A stretch of 64,000 nt of DNA from Bradyrhizobium sp. 1(2017) (GTDB taxonomy: Bacteria; Pseudomonadota; Alphaproteobacteria; Rhizobiales; Xanthobacteraceae): assembly GCF_011602485.2 (NCBI RefSeq), contig NZ_CP050022.2:7460001-7524000 (forward strand), given 5' to 3'. The notes beneath the pieces are model-generated. The model made no database searches and had not been told where the DNA came from. It worked only from the letters and a program-made list of their open reading frames with translations. Shown here one piece after another: positions 37,802 through 45,524 of the stretch (the first letter of the stretch is position 1; each line of letters begins with the position of its first letter). Position numbers and translations under genes: made by a program.

Positions 37802-37904
37802 CTGGGTATCGAGCGCAAGATTCTCCAAGAGCCCCTCACCTCCCTCGCCTAGCTTCGGCTCCGGCGCGCGCCCGTTGCGGCGCGCTTTGCAAATGGAGAC
37901 GAGC

Positions 37905-38264
37905 ATGTACGACCACATCGGACTTCGCGTTGCCGACCTCGACGCCGCGACGCGATTCTACACCGCAGTGCTGGCGCCGCTGGGCCATGTGCTGTGCTCG
38001 AGCGGCGACGGCTATGCCGGCTTCGGCCCGAAGGGCGAGCCCGCACTCTGGCTGCATCTCAACAGGGGCCGGAAGGCCGACGGCGTCCACGTCGCGTTCC
38101 GCGCCAAGGACCATGACGCGGTGAAGGCCTTTCACAGCGCGGGCCTGAAGAGCGGCGGCCGCGACAATGGCGGCGCGGGTCCGCGCAAGGATTACAGCCC
38201 GACCTATTATGCGGCATTCCTGATCGATCCCGACGGCAACAATGTCGAGGCGGTGTGCAGCTGA
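37905..38264 (+). CDS. VOC-family (glyoxalase/dioxygenase fold) protein
   Basis: A 119-residue protein. MYDHIGLRVADLDAATRFYT at the start and FLIDPDGNNVEAVC at the end are the two repeats of the vicinal-oxygen-chelate fold, with metal-ligand His and Glu in place. It is short and probably dimeric; substrate unknown. Start ATG 37905 has GGAG seven bases upstream; the open frame extends to 37875. Confidence 0.88.
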   Translation: MYDHIGLRVADLDAATRFYTAVLAPLGHVLCSSGDGYAGFGPKGEPALWLHLNRGRKADGVHVAFRAKDHDAVKAFHSAGLKSGGRDNGGAGPRKDYSPTYYAAFLIDPDGNNVEAVCS

Positions 38265-38282
38265 GCATTTTCCGCTTGCTCC

Positions 38283-38402
38283 CGTCATTGCGAGGAGCTC
38301 GCGACAAAATTGCGTAAGCAATTTTGCGCTGATGCGACGAAGCAATCCAGACTGTCTCCGCAGAGACAGCACTGGATTGCTTCGCTGGCGCTCGCAATGA
38401 CG
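38283..38402. repeat. Palindromic element (CGTCATTGCGAG family), copy 2, with an inserted hairpin
   Basis: The perfect outer arms are CGTCATTGCGAG (38283-38294) and CTCGCAATGACG (38391-38402). Inside are the common AAGCAATCCAGA/TGGATTGCTT arms. One side has an additional nested hairpin, CAAAATTGC-gtaa-GCAATTTTG (38305-38326), absent from the copies at 17235 and 49257. Confidence 0.85.
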
Positions 38403-38438
38403 GAGTTCCTGCACCTAACGCAATCAAGGACATCTTTC

Positions 38439-38837
38439 ATGGCCTCCATCCACAACGACATCCCCCTCCCCGCCTCCGCGCACGACGTCTGGGAGGCGGT
38501 GCGCGATTTCGGCGCGCTGCATCAGCGGCTGGTGCCGGGCTTCGTCACCGCCTGCACCCTCGACGGCGATGCGCGCATCGTCACCTTCGCCAACGGCTCG
38601 GTGGCGCGCGAGGTGCTGGTCGATTGCGACGATGCGCGACGGCGCCTCGTCTATGCCATCAGCAACGAGCGACTGAAGCACTACAGCGCTTCGGTGCAGG
38701 TGGTTGCCGACGGTGAGACGCGGTGCCGCCTGGTCTGGACCATCGACATGTTGCCGAACGAGCTTGCGCCCTATGTTCAGGGGCAGACGAAGGAGGCCGT
38801 GGCCGCGATACACAACGCGTTTCCGCCGGCGGCTTGA
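38439..38837 (+). CDS. SRPBCC (START-like) family protein
   Basis: A 132-residue protein. The N-terminal strand IHNDIPLPASAHDVWEAVRD and the C-terminal helix EAVAAIHNAFP frame a Bet v1/START-type ligand-binding fold. No catalytic role can be read. The start is ATG 38439 with AAGGAC nearby; the longer frame runs into the palindromic element and is not used. Confidence 0.82.
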   Translation: MASIHNDIPLPASAHDVWEAVRDFGALHQRLVPGFVTACTLDGDARIVTFANGSVAREVLVDCDDARRRLVYAISNERLKHYSASVQVVADGETRCRLVWTIDMLPNELAPYVQGQTKEAVAAIHNAFPPAA

Positions 38838-38950
38838 TCCTCCTCTGTGCGTTTTCTCACAGAGCTTCATCCTCGCCCGCCGTAACCATGGCGACGTGCG
38901 CCCGGTTGGCTCCGCTCTCCCGGCGGAGCCACGCACACGAGGAGCATGCC

Positions 38951-39442
38951 ATGAGAGGTGCGGACAAGGTGATCTGCCAGGCGGCCGCCGTGCTGCTGTT
39001 GTTTTCCGTCGCGAGCACGCCGGCGAAGGCGCAGTTCGCCGGCTTTGGCGGCGCCGGCGGCGAGGACATGATGACCCAGATGGCCCCGATGCTGGAGATG
39101 ATGAAGGCGAAGATGGGCAAGCGCCGCTTCGCGATGCTGATGCAGACCATGGGTCCGATGATGAGCCGCATGATGGAGAATGGCGGCGGTGGGATTGGTG
39201 GCATGATGGGCGGTGGCGGTCTTGGCGGCGGCTTTGGTGCGCCGAATTATGGCGGGTACACGCCGATGGGCGGAGGCGGCTATATGCCGGCCGGGCTCGG
39301 CGCCATGGGCGGCGGCGACGTCATGGGCATGCTCGGCGGTTCCGGAGGCAGCGACATGATGGCGATGATCCCGCAATTGATGCGGCTCGCCAATGCCGGC
39401 GGCGGAGGCGGAGGCGGCCATCGCCGCCACAAGCGTCGCTAA
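38951..39442 (+). CDS. Secreted methionine- and glycine-rich protein
   Basis: A 163-residue protein. A signal peptide ends at STPAKA-QFAG. The mature part has about 25 methionines, clustered as MM or MxM (EDMMTQMAPMLEMMKAKMG, MGPMMSRMMEN), then glycine-rich stretches (GGMMGGGGLGGGFG), and ends with a basic His/Arg tail (HRRHKRR). No family was recognised. Met-rich clusters in secreted proteins can bind Cu(I) or Ag(I), but this is speculation. GAGGAG precedes the ATG. Its stop overlaps the convergent MATE gene's stop by four bases. Confidence 0.7.
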   Translation: MRGADKVICQAAAVLLLFSVASTPAKAQFAGFGGAGGEDMMTQMAPMLEMMKAKMGKRRFAMLMQTMGPMMSRMMENGGGGIGGMMGGGGLGGGFGAPNYGGYTPMGGGGYMPAGLGAMGGGDVMGMLGGSGGSDMMAMIPQLMRLANAGGGGGGGHRRHKRR

Positions 39443-40884
39443 TCCGCAGCGCCCGACAGTGCCGGCCTGATCGCGGGCCTGCCCTCGCGCGGTCCCCAGC
39501 GCGTCAACACCACGCTGGAGCACGACAACAGGCCGAGCACCACCATCGAGCTTGCGGCGAGCCAGAAGAAGCTCTGCGCGGTGGCGTCGTGGGTCGACAG
39601 CCACCAGCCGACGGCCGCGATGTAGATCAGCCGCGCCGTCTGCGCCAGCACCGGCCCGATCACCTTGGCCGCACCTTGCGAGGAGAAATACATCGTCGTC
39701 GCAAGGCCGAAGAAGGCGTAGAACGGTCCGACCGTCGAGAGATATTGATGGCTCGCCGCGCGGACGGCCACGCTGTCGGTGAAGATGTTGACCCACAGAT
39801 CGGGGAAGATCGCAACCAGGCATGCCGGCGCGCCGACCGCCACGAAGGCGGCAGCGCTGGCGATCCAGGCGATGCGCCGGGCCCGCGCGATGCGGCCCGC
39901 GCCGATTGCCATTCCGACCATCGGCACACAGGCAATGCCGAACGAGAACGCGATCGAGGTCAGCAGGAATTCCAGGCGGGCGCCTATGCCGTAGCCGGCG
40001 AGGATCGCGGTGCCGAACTGCGCCAGCATGTGGGTGAAGATCGAGATCGTCAGCACCGATTGTAGCGGCGAGAAGCAGGCGATGGCGCCGACCTTGAGGA
40101 TGTCGAAGAACATCGCCCATTGGATGCGCAAGCCCCGCAAGCTCAGCACGATCCCGGCGCGGCCCGAGAACAGATACCAGCCCATGATGCAGATGTTCAT
40201 GCAATAGGCGATCAACGCACCGGCGGCGACGCCGCGCATGCCGAACTGCGGCACCGGGCCGAGCCCGAGGCCCAGGGTGCCGCCGAGCACGATCTGCCAG
40301 GCCGCCGAGTTGAGAATGAGGAACGACGGCAGCTTCATGTTTCCGGTGCCGCGCAGGACGCCGGCCATGGTGTTGAGCAGCCAGGGCAGCACCGCGCCGC
40401 CGAAAAACACCTGGGTGTAGGCGATGGCGTGGCTCAGCACGTTGCCGCGGCCGCCGAGCAATTCCAGAACGCGCGGCCCGAAGATCAGCATGCCCAGCAT
40501 GAAGACGAGACCGAAGCTGATGCCGATCAGCAGCGCATGCATCGCGAGCGTGCCGGCGCGTTCGCGATCCCCCGCGCCGAGCGCGCGCGCGATGGCGGAG
40601 GCCACCGCCCCGCCCATGGCGCCGCCCGACATCGTCATGGTCAGGATCACGGTCGGAAACACCAGCGCCATCGCGGCCAGCGCCTCGACACCGAGCCGGC
40701 CGACATAAGAGGTCTCCGCGATCACCACGCAGATGCCGGCCGATAGCCCGATGACATTCGGCCAGGTGAGGGAGAGCAGCGTGCGCAGGATCGGACCGTC
40801 GGTCAGCGCGCTCATGATCGGCCGCGGTGGCGGCGGCAGCGGACGCTCTTGTTCATCGACCGGAATTTCGGCGATGTCGGACAT
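39439..40884 (-). CDS. MATE-family efflux transporter
   Basis: A 481-residue membrane protein with about twelve helices in two repeats. The first repeat contains LSLTWPNVIGLSAGICVVIA, and the second QSVLTISIFTHMLAQFGTAI. A cytosolic N-terminal extension is rich in Pro (ERPLPPPPRPIMS). It is an antiporter, with substrates unknown. The start at ATG 40884 (GGAGAGG in front) is chosen over TTG 40923. It is not closely similar to the MATE protein at 11575. Confidence 0.9.
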   Translation of the reverse strand: MSDIAEIPVDEQERPLPPPPRPIMSALTDGPILRTLLSLTWPNVIGLSAGICVVIAETSYVGRLGVEALAAMALVFPTVILTMTMSGGAMGGAVASAIARALGAGDRERAGTLAMHALLIGISFGLVFMLGMLIFGPRVLELLGGRGNVLSHAIAYTQVFFGGAVLPWLLNTMAGVLRGTGNMKLPSFLILNSAAWQIVLGGTLGLGLGPVPQFGMRGVAAGALIAYCMNICIMGWYLFSGRAGIVLSLRGLRIQWAMFFDILKVGAIACFSPLQSVLTISIFTHMLAQFGTAILAGYGIGARLEFLLTSIAFSFGIACVPMVGMAIGAGRIARARRIAWIASAAAFVAVGAPACLVAIFPDLWVNIFTDSVAVRAASHQYLSTVGPFYAFFGLATTMYFSSQGAAKVIGPVLAQTARLIYIAAVGWWLSTHDATAQSFFWLAASSMVVLGLLSCSSVVLTRWGPREGRPAIRPALSGAAD

Positions 40885-41050
40885 GTCCTCTCCGGGGCGC
40901 GAGCGCCATTTGCGGCGCGGCAATGAACAGGTGTGCCAAGAAATCTATTCGCGCGGAGCGCGCGACCGGGGCTTGTTAGCACGGTGCGCGCCGATTCCTC
41001 CTGCGCAGGGTGCAGGCGTGCCCTGCGGCAGCGCATTTCGACAGGTGAAA

Positions 41051-42106
41051 CTACCGGATCGTCCACACCAACGGCGGCCGGCCGCCTGCAGATGGCCGCG
41101 GATGCACGCCGATGTGCCGCCCGCATCCCGCAGCGAGGCCTTCGAACAGCCCCTCCAGCACCTTGGCGCAGGCGGGATGATAGTCGGTGACGTCGTCCAT
41201 CAGTTTCCAGCTCTGCTGAGTTGTTTCGAACGCGCCCGCTGATTGCGTCATCTCGGCTGCATCATCCTGCGCGGCGAACAGCGCGTTCAGGAACGTTGCG
41301 AAATCGGCCGCACCACCGCGGCTCATCGACAGCGCGGCTGCGACCTCGTCGAAATATTGCATGCCGATCAATTTGCCGGTGAGGTGCAGGAGATAGCCGG
41401 CATCCTCGGGGCCGAACAGCTGCACCATGACGGGCGCTGCGGTGCGGACATATTCCATCGCATAGTTGCGATAGGCTTTTTCGAGCCGCGGCTTCGGCCA
41501 GCTCGCGACCGGCAGCGCCGGCGCGCTCGTCGCATCGAACAACGGCGCCTCGAGATGACGCGCGAAGACAAGCCGCTGGTCGAGCTCGAGCGGGTGGTCG
41601 TATTGATGGTAGTAGCCTTCGAGGCCGTCCTGGCCGTCGACGCTCTGCTTGGTGCAGACGAAACCCAGGCGGAGATCGCCGAGCGCGACGCCGTTGTTGG
41701 CGTGCCAGCCGCGCAGCATGGCGCGCGATACCTCGCCGGGCACGCCGCAGATCGCGGTGCCCTTCCAGATCCAGCGCGGCGGCGGATAGCGGATCCAGGC
41801 CTTGGTGTCGCTCTCATACATGTATTCGACGTGCACGCCGCCGATCCAGTTGGAGAGATAGTGATATTGCGCAGCGGCCACCGCCGGCGGCAGATGACGG
41901 AGGCCGAGCTTTTCGAGCCCCGGCAGGAAGCGCTCCTGCTGCTGTCGGCGGAACACGCGAAAGACGAATTCAGCGGCATCCGCCGTGCCGCGCCGCGTGA
42001 CTACGGTGAGGATGAGGCCGGTGAAGTAAGCGTGATAGAGATCGGCGACCGCGCGCCAGCGCTTCCATTGAGCTTCCTGCGCGAGGTCTGATGCGGCGGC
42101 CGTCAT
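41051..42106 (-). CDS. Uncharacterised 351-residue cytoplasmic protein
   Basis: No family was recognised. The protein is rich in Trp and Tyr, and the middle contains YYHQYDHPLELDQRLVFARH and the aromatic stretch WIRYPPPRWIWKGTAICGVPG. The C-terminal part DVTDYHPACAKVLEGLFEGL-AAGCGRHIGVHP, followed by a final PLVWTI, has Cys/His residues arranged as in some sensory or metal-binding domains. No signal peptide or membrane helix. It has flanking non-coding gaps on both sides and so is probably monocistronic. Codon usage is like that of the neighbours. Confidence 0.75.
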   Translation of the reverse strand: MTAAASDLAQEAQWKRWRAVADLYHAYFTGLILTVVTRRGTADAAEFVFRVFRRQQQERFLPGLEKLGLRHLPPAVAAAQYHYLSNWIGGVHVEYMYESDTKAWIRYPPPRWIWKGTAICGVPGEVSRAMLRGWHANNGVALGDLRLGFVCTKQSVDGQDGLEGYYHQYDHPLELDQRLVFARHLEAPLFDATSAPALPVASWPKPRLEKAYRNYAMEYVRTAAPVMVQLFGPEDAGYLLHLTGKLIGMQYFDEVAAALSMSRGGAADFATFLNALFAAQDDAAEMTQSAGAFETTQQSWKLMDDVTDYHPACAKVLEGLFEGLAAGCGRHIGVHPRPSAGGRPPLVWTIR

Positions 42107-42245
42107 GTTCGCTCCCGATCGTCATTTTGATCGAGTGTGTCACTGCGTCGGGTAGCAGGCAACATGACGCGGGTGCAGGCCGCCCTGCACGGCGCGCCGT
42201 CAATTCCGCATCACGAATTTTGCCAAGCCTTAATCATGTAAAGCC

Positions 42246-42656
42246 TTAATTACGTGAAGCCTTGGCCGCTCGCTCGCGCTCGACGCGTTCGGTCACGTCG
42301 CGCGCCATCGCCGCCGACCCTTGCACAAGCCCGCCGGCGTCGCGCACGAGCGCGAAGGTCATCTCGATGTAGAGCTTGCGCCCGCTCTTGTGCAGCGCGC
42401 GTGTCAGCGTCGGCCGCCCCGCAAGCTTCATCGCGCCACTGGCGAGCGCGGCTTCAAAACCCTTCCAGTGCGCAGGCCGCAGATGTTCGGGAATGATCAG
42501 GTCGAGGTTCTGGCCGAGCGCTTCCTCCGCCGTGAAACCGAACAGCGCGGTGGAGGCACGATTCCAGCGTGTGATGGTGCCGGAGCGATCGGAATAGATC
42601 AGAGCGTCGGCGACGTCGTTGAGAATCTGCGCGTCGAGTTCGGATTGATCGGCCAT
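42246..42656 (-). CDS. Stand-alone PAS-domain protein
   Basis: A 136-residue protein that is a single PAS domain: DALIYSDRSGTITRWNRAST, AEEALGQNLDLIIPEHLR and LVQGSAAMARDVTERVE. No kinase, cyclase or output domain is present, so it may act by binding a partner. H/PEHLR (where ligand or haem contacts lie in related proteins) suggests a small ligand, but this is unproven. Start ATG 42656; the frame is open to 42716. Confidence 0.85.
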   Translation of the reverse strand: MADQSELDAQILNDVADALIYSDRSGTITRWNRASTALFGFTAEEALGQNLDLIIPEHLRPAHWKGFEAALASGAMKLAGRPTLTRALHKSGRKLYIEMTFALVRDAGGLVQGSAAMARDVTERVERERAAKASRN

Positions 42657-42717
42657 CTCGTCACCTCGCGTGCACCCTGGATGCGCTTTGCGTCCCGACA
42701 CATTCGGTGTCGCCACC

Positions 42718-42813
42718 CGACTTGATCGGGTGATCCCGTATTCCAGAGGCGATTGTTATAGCGCAGATTGGCCGCGGCGTACTGGATGTCCCGGTCAAGC
42801 CGGGGCATGACAG
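42718..42813. repeat. Palindromic intergenic element between PAS and dcd genes
   Basis: GACTTGATCGGGTGATCCCGTATTCCAG is partly complementary to TACTGGATGTCCCGGTCAAGCCGGGGCATGAC; the GTCAAGCC/GGGCATGAC style is shared with the element at 49123-49229. The arms are imperfect. Confidence 0.55.
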
Positions 42814-42825
42814 TGACGGATGTGG

Positions 42826-43962
42826 CTACACCCGAAAATGCTTCGATAGCTTGAGGCCCTGTGCCTGGTAGTTCGAGCCGATGCGCTGGCCGTACATCGC
42901 ATCGGGCCGGGCCAGCATCTTCTCGTAGACCAGGCGGCCGACGATCTGGCCGTGCTCGAGGATGAACGGCACCTCGCGCGAGCGGACCTCCAGCACGGCG
43001 CGCGATCCCAGCCCGCCGGCGCCGGCATAACCGAAGCCGGGATCGAAGAAGCCGGCATAGTGCACGCGGAATTCGCCGACCAGGGGATCGAACGGCACCA
43101 TCTCCGCGGCGTAGTCGGGCGGAACCTGCACAGCTTCCTTGGAGGCGAGGATGTAGAACTCGCCGGGATCGAGGATCAGGCTGCCGTCGGGGCGGGCCGA
43201 GATCGGCTCCCAGAAATCCTCCACCGCGTAGCCGGAGCGGCGATCGACGTCGACCACGCCGGTATGGCGCTTGGCGCGATAGCCGACGAAGCCGTTCACC
43301 TTCTCGCCCGACAGATCGACCGACACAGCGACGCCGCCCGAGAGATCGGCATCGTCGATGTCGACGAGGCGCTCGGCGGCGTGCAAGCCATCGAGCTCGT
43401 CGGCATTGAGGATGGCATCGCCGGTGCGGAAGCGCACCTGCGACAGGCGCGAGCCCTCGCGCACCAGCACCGGAAACGTCTTCGGGCTGATCTCGGCATA
43501 GAGGGGGCCGTGATAGCCGGCGCCGATCATGTCGAAGCGGCGGGTGCCGTCGGCGATCACGCGGGTGAAGACGTCGAGCCGGCCGGTCGAGCTCTTGGGG
43601 TTCGCGGCCGCGACGATCTCCGGCGGCAGCGCGAGGCTTTCCAACAGCGGCACGATGTAGACGCAGTTGGTCTCGAGCACCGCGCCGTCGGCGAGGCTGA
43701 ACTCGTGCAGCTTCAACTCGTCGATGCGCTCGGCGACGGTGGCGCCGGGCCCCGGCAGGAAGCTGGCACGGACGCGATAGGCGATGTCGCCGAGGCGCAG
43801 ATCGAGGCTCGCCGGCTGGATCTGGCTTTCGACGAAATCGTAAGCGGGCAGGATGAGGCCCGCCTCCGCCATCGCCGCGATCATGCGGTCGGGCAGGATA
43901 CCATTGGCGTCGGCAGCGACCGTGAACGTCAACCCGGGGTCCTCATCAGGGGTCCAGTGCAT
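42826..43962 (-). CDS. dCTP deaminase-type protein with two Dcd/dUTPase domains
   Basis: A 378-residue protein, about twice the length of E. coli Dcd. The N-terminal half has ESQIQPASLDLRLGD, ANPKSSTGRLDVFTRVIADG and LYAEISPKTFPV, resembling the active-site strands of dCTP deaminase. The C-terminal half repeats the fold (VHYAGFFDPGFG, EVPFILEHGQIVGRLVYEKM). The family is common in Rhizobiales, annotated as 2'-deoxycytidine 5'-triphosphate deaminase, which makes dUTP from dCTP. It is divergent from the riboswitch-controlled metZ. Confidence 0.88.
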   Translation of the reverse strand: MHWTPDEDPGLTFTVAADANGILPDRMIAAMAEAGLILPAYDFVESQIQPASLDLRLGDIAYRVRASFLPGPGATVAERIDELKLHEFSLADGAVLETNCVYIVPLLESLALPPEIVAAANPKSSTGRLDVFTRVIADGTRRFDMIGAGYHGPLYAEISPKTFPVLVREGSRLSQVRFRTGDAILNADELDGLHAAERLVDIDDADLSGGVAVSVDLSGEKVNGFVGYRAKRHTGVVDVDRRSGYAVEDFWEPISARPDGSLILDPGEFYILASKEAVQVPPDYAAEMVPFDPLVGEFRVHYAGFFDPGFGYAGAGGLGSRAVLEVRSREVPFILEHGQIVGRLVYEKMLARPDAMYGQRIGSNYQAQGLKLSKHFRV

Positions 43963-44010
43963 CCGGACATGCCGGAAATACTAGCCTTTTACGGCTATCC
44001 GATGGACGCC

Positions 44011-44039
44011 TTGACGAAAAGGGCAATGCGGAATATGAG
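44011..44039 (+). promoter_or_regulatory. Promoter of metZ and its riboswitch
   Basis: TTGACG (44011-44016), a 17-base spacer, then TATGAG (44034-44039). A transcript starting about seven bases further would begin just ahead of the SAM-II aptamer, which fits well. Confidence 0.65.
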
Positions 44040-44048
44040 CATCACTTA

Positions 44049-44104
44049 TCCCGTGGTGATTTGAGCCGGCCGGCTTGCAGCCACGTTAAATAAGTCGCTA
44101 AACA
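44049..44104 (+). ncRNA. SAM-II riboswitch aptamer
   Basis: The sequence has the conserved SAM-II layout: CGTGG (44052-44056) pairs with CCACG (44081-44085), GTGATTTGAGCCGG is in the 5' part, GCTTGCAGCCACGTTAAAT in the middle, and AAGTCGCTAAA at the 3' side forms the pseudoknot. This fold binds S-adenosylmethionine and is found in alphaproteobacteria before met genes. It lies in the leader of metZ between a good promoter and a terminator-like hairpin. Confidence 0.93.
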
Positions 44105-44157
44105 GGCCGGGGACCTCTGTGATCCCGGCCCGTGGTTTTATCCAGGCCGGTTTTTTT
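44105..44157 (+). terminator. Attenuator-like alternative hairpins after the SAM-II aptamer
   Basis: Two mutually exclusive stems share CCCGGCC at 44124-44130. It can pair upstream with GGCCGGG at 44105-44111, or downstream as CCGGCC with GGCCGG at 44145-44150, which is followed by seven T residues (44151-44157). The second is an intrinsic terminator; the first would prevent it. The upstream arm begins right at the edge of the aptamer, so SAM binding could block it and favour termination. Confidence 0.78.
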
Positions 44158-44196
44158 GTGACCGTTTTCGACGAGACGGTCATTTCGGAGGGTCCT

Positions 44197-45384
44197 ATGT
44201 CGAAGCCGACTGCCACTTACCGCCCCGAAACCCGCCTGGTCCATTCCGGCACCCTGCGCTCGCAATATGGCGAGACGTCAGAGGCGCTGTTCCTGACGCA
44301 GGGCTACGTCTACAACAGCGCCGAGGAGTGCGAGGCGCGGTTCAAGGGCGAAGATCCCGGCTTCATCTATTCGCGCTATTCCAACCCCACCATCGCGATG
44401 TTCGAGCGCCGCATGATCGAGCTCGAAGGTGCTGAAGCCGCCCGCTCGGCGGCAACCGGTATGGCCGCGGTGACGACTGCGATCCTGGCGCCGCTCAAGG
44501 CCGGCGATCACGTGGTGGCTTCGCGGGCGCTGTTCGGCTCGTGCCTCTACGTCATTCAGGATCTGCTGCCGCGCTACGGCATCGAGACCACGCTGGTCGA
44601 CGGGCTCGATCTCGACCAGTGGCAGCGGGCGGTGAAGCCGAACACCAAGACGTTCTTCCTGGAGAGCCCGACCAACCCGACGCTCGACGTGCTCGACATT
44701 CCCGGCATCGCCGAGATCGCGCACAAGGGCGGCGCGCGGCTCGTCGTCGACAACGTGTTCGCGACCCCGATCTGGCAGAGCCCGCTTGCGCTCGGCGCCG
44801 ACGTCGTCGTCTATTCCGCGACCAAGCACATCGACGGCCAGGGCCGGTGTCTCGGCGGCATCATCCTGTCCTCGGAAGCCTTCATTGCCGAGCACATCCA
44901 TAATTTCATGCGCCAGACCGGCCCGTCGATCTCGCCGTTCAACGCCTGGGTCCTGCTCAAGGGCCTGGAGACGCTGGGCGTGCGCGTGCGCGCGCAGACC
45001 GACACCGCAGCGCGTATTGCCGAGGTGCTGGCGAGCCATCCGAAGATTTCACGGCTGGTCTATCCCGGCCGCGCCGATCATCCGCAGGCAGCTCTGGTGA
45101 AGAAGCAGATGCGCGGCGGTTCGACGCTGGTCGGCTTCGAGGTCAAGGGCGGCAAGCAGGCCGCGTTTCGCGTGCTCAACGAGTTGAAGCTGGCGAAGAT
45201 CTCGAACAATCTCGGCGACGCCAAGAGCCTTGTCACGCATCCGGCCACGACGACGCATCAGCGCCTCAAGCCGGAAGACCGCGCCGCGCTCGGCATCAGC
45301 GAAGGCTTCATCCGCTTCTCCACGGGGCTGGAGCATGCGGATGACCTGATCGAGGATCTGACCGCGGCGCTGGAGAAGGCGTGA
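44197..45384 (+). CDS. metZ: O-succinylhomoserine sulfhydrylase
   Basis: A 395-residue PLP enzyme of the Cys/Met metabolism family. It makes homocysteine from O-succinyl- (or O-acetyl-) homoserine and sulfide. The PLP lysine is in VYSATKHIDGQG; IYSRYSNPTIAMFE and FLESPTNPTLDVLD are family segments. The start at ATG 44197 follows GGAGGG; the frame opens earlier at 44119, but those codons are within the attenuator. Expression is expected to fall when SAM is abundant. Confidence 0.95.
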   Translation: MSKPTATYRPETRLVHSGTLRSQYGETSEALFLTQGYVYNSAEECEARFKGEDPGFIYSRYSNPTIAMFERRMIELEGAEAARSAATGMAAVTTAILAPLKAGDHVVASRALFGSCLYVIQDLLPRYGIETTLVDGLDLDQWQRAVKPNTKTFFLESPTNPTLDVLDIPGIAEIAHKGGARLVVDNVFATPIWQSPLALGADVVVYSATKHIDGQGRCLGGIILSSEAFIAEHIHNFMRQTGPSISPFNAWVLLKGLETLGVRVRAQTDTAARIAEVLASHPKISRLVYPGRADHPQAALVKKQMRGGSTLVGFEVKGGKQAAFRVLNELKLAKISNNLGDAKSLVTHPATTTHQRLKPEDRAALGISEGFIRFSTGLEHADDLIEDLTAALEKA

Positions 45385-45395
45385 GGGTTGGAAAT

Positions 45396-45510
45396 CGTAG
45401 GGTGGGTTAGCCCTGCAGATGTGCGAAGCGCATCTGCTCGGCGTAACCCACCACTTCTGTTACCGCGGGCACACAAGAGGTGGGTTACGCCTTCGGCTAA
45501 CCCACCCTAC
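45396..45510. repeat. Palindromic intergenic element, GTAGGGTGGGTTAG variant
   Basis: The perfect 14-bp arms are GTAGGGTGGGTTAG (45397-45410) and CTAACCCACCCTAC (45497-45510). Inside is a second palindromic pair, GCAGATGTGCGAAGCGCATCTGC and CCCACCACTTC. It differs from the copies at 1427 and 4888 in having TTAG in place of CAAAG. Confidence 0.85.
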
Positions 45511-45524
45511 CTACGGCACCGATA

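Noticed and set aside
39439..40204. A minus-strand frame overlapping the second MATE exporter in another phase
   Set aside because: A shadow of the MATE gene, which has clear membrane helices and family motifs.
44119..44196. Upstream in-frame start for metZ
   Set aside because: These codons lie inside the attenuator and terminator stems; ATG 44197 with GGAGGG is the natural start.
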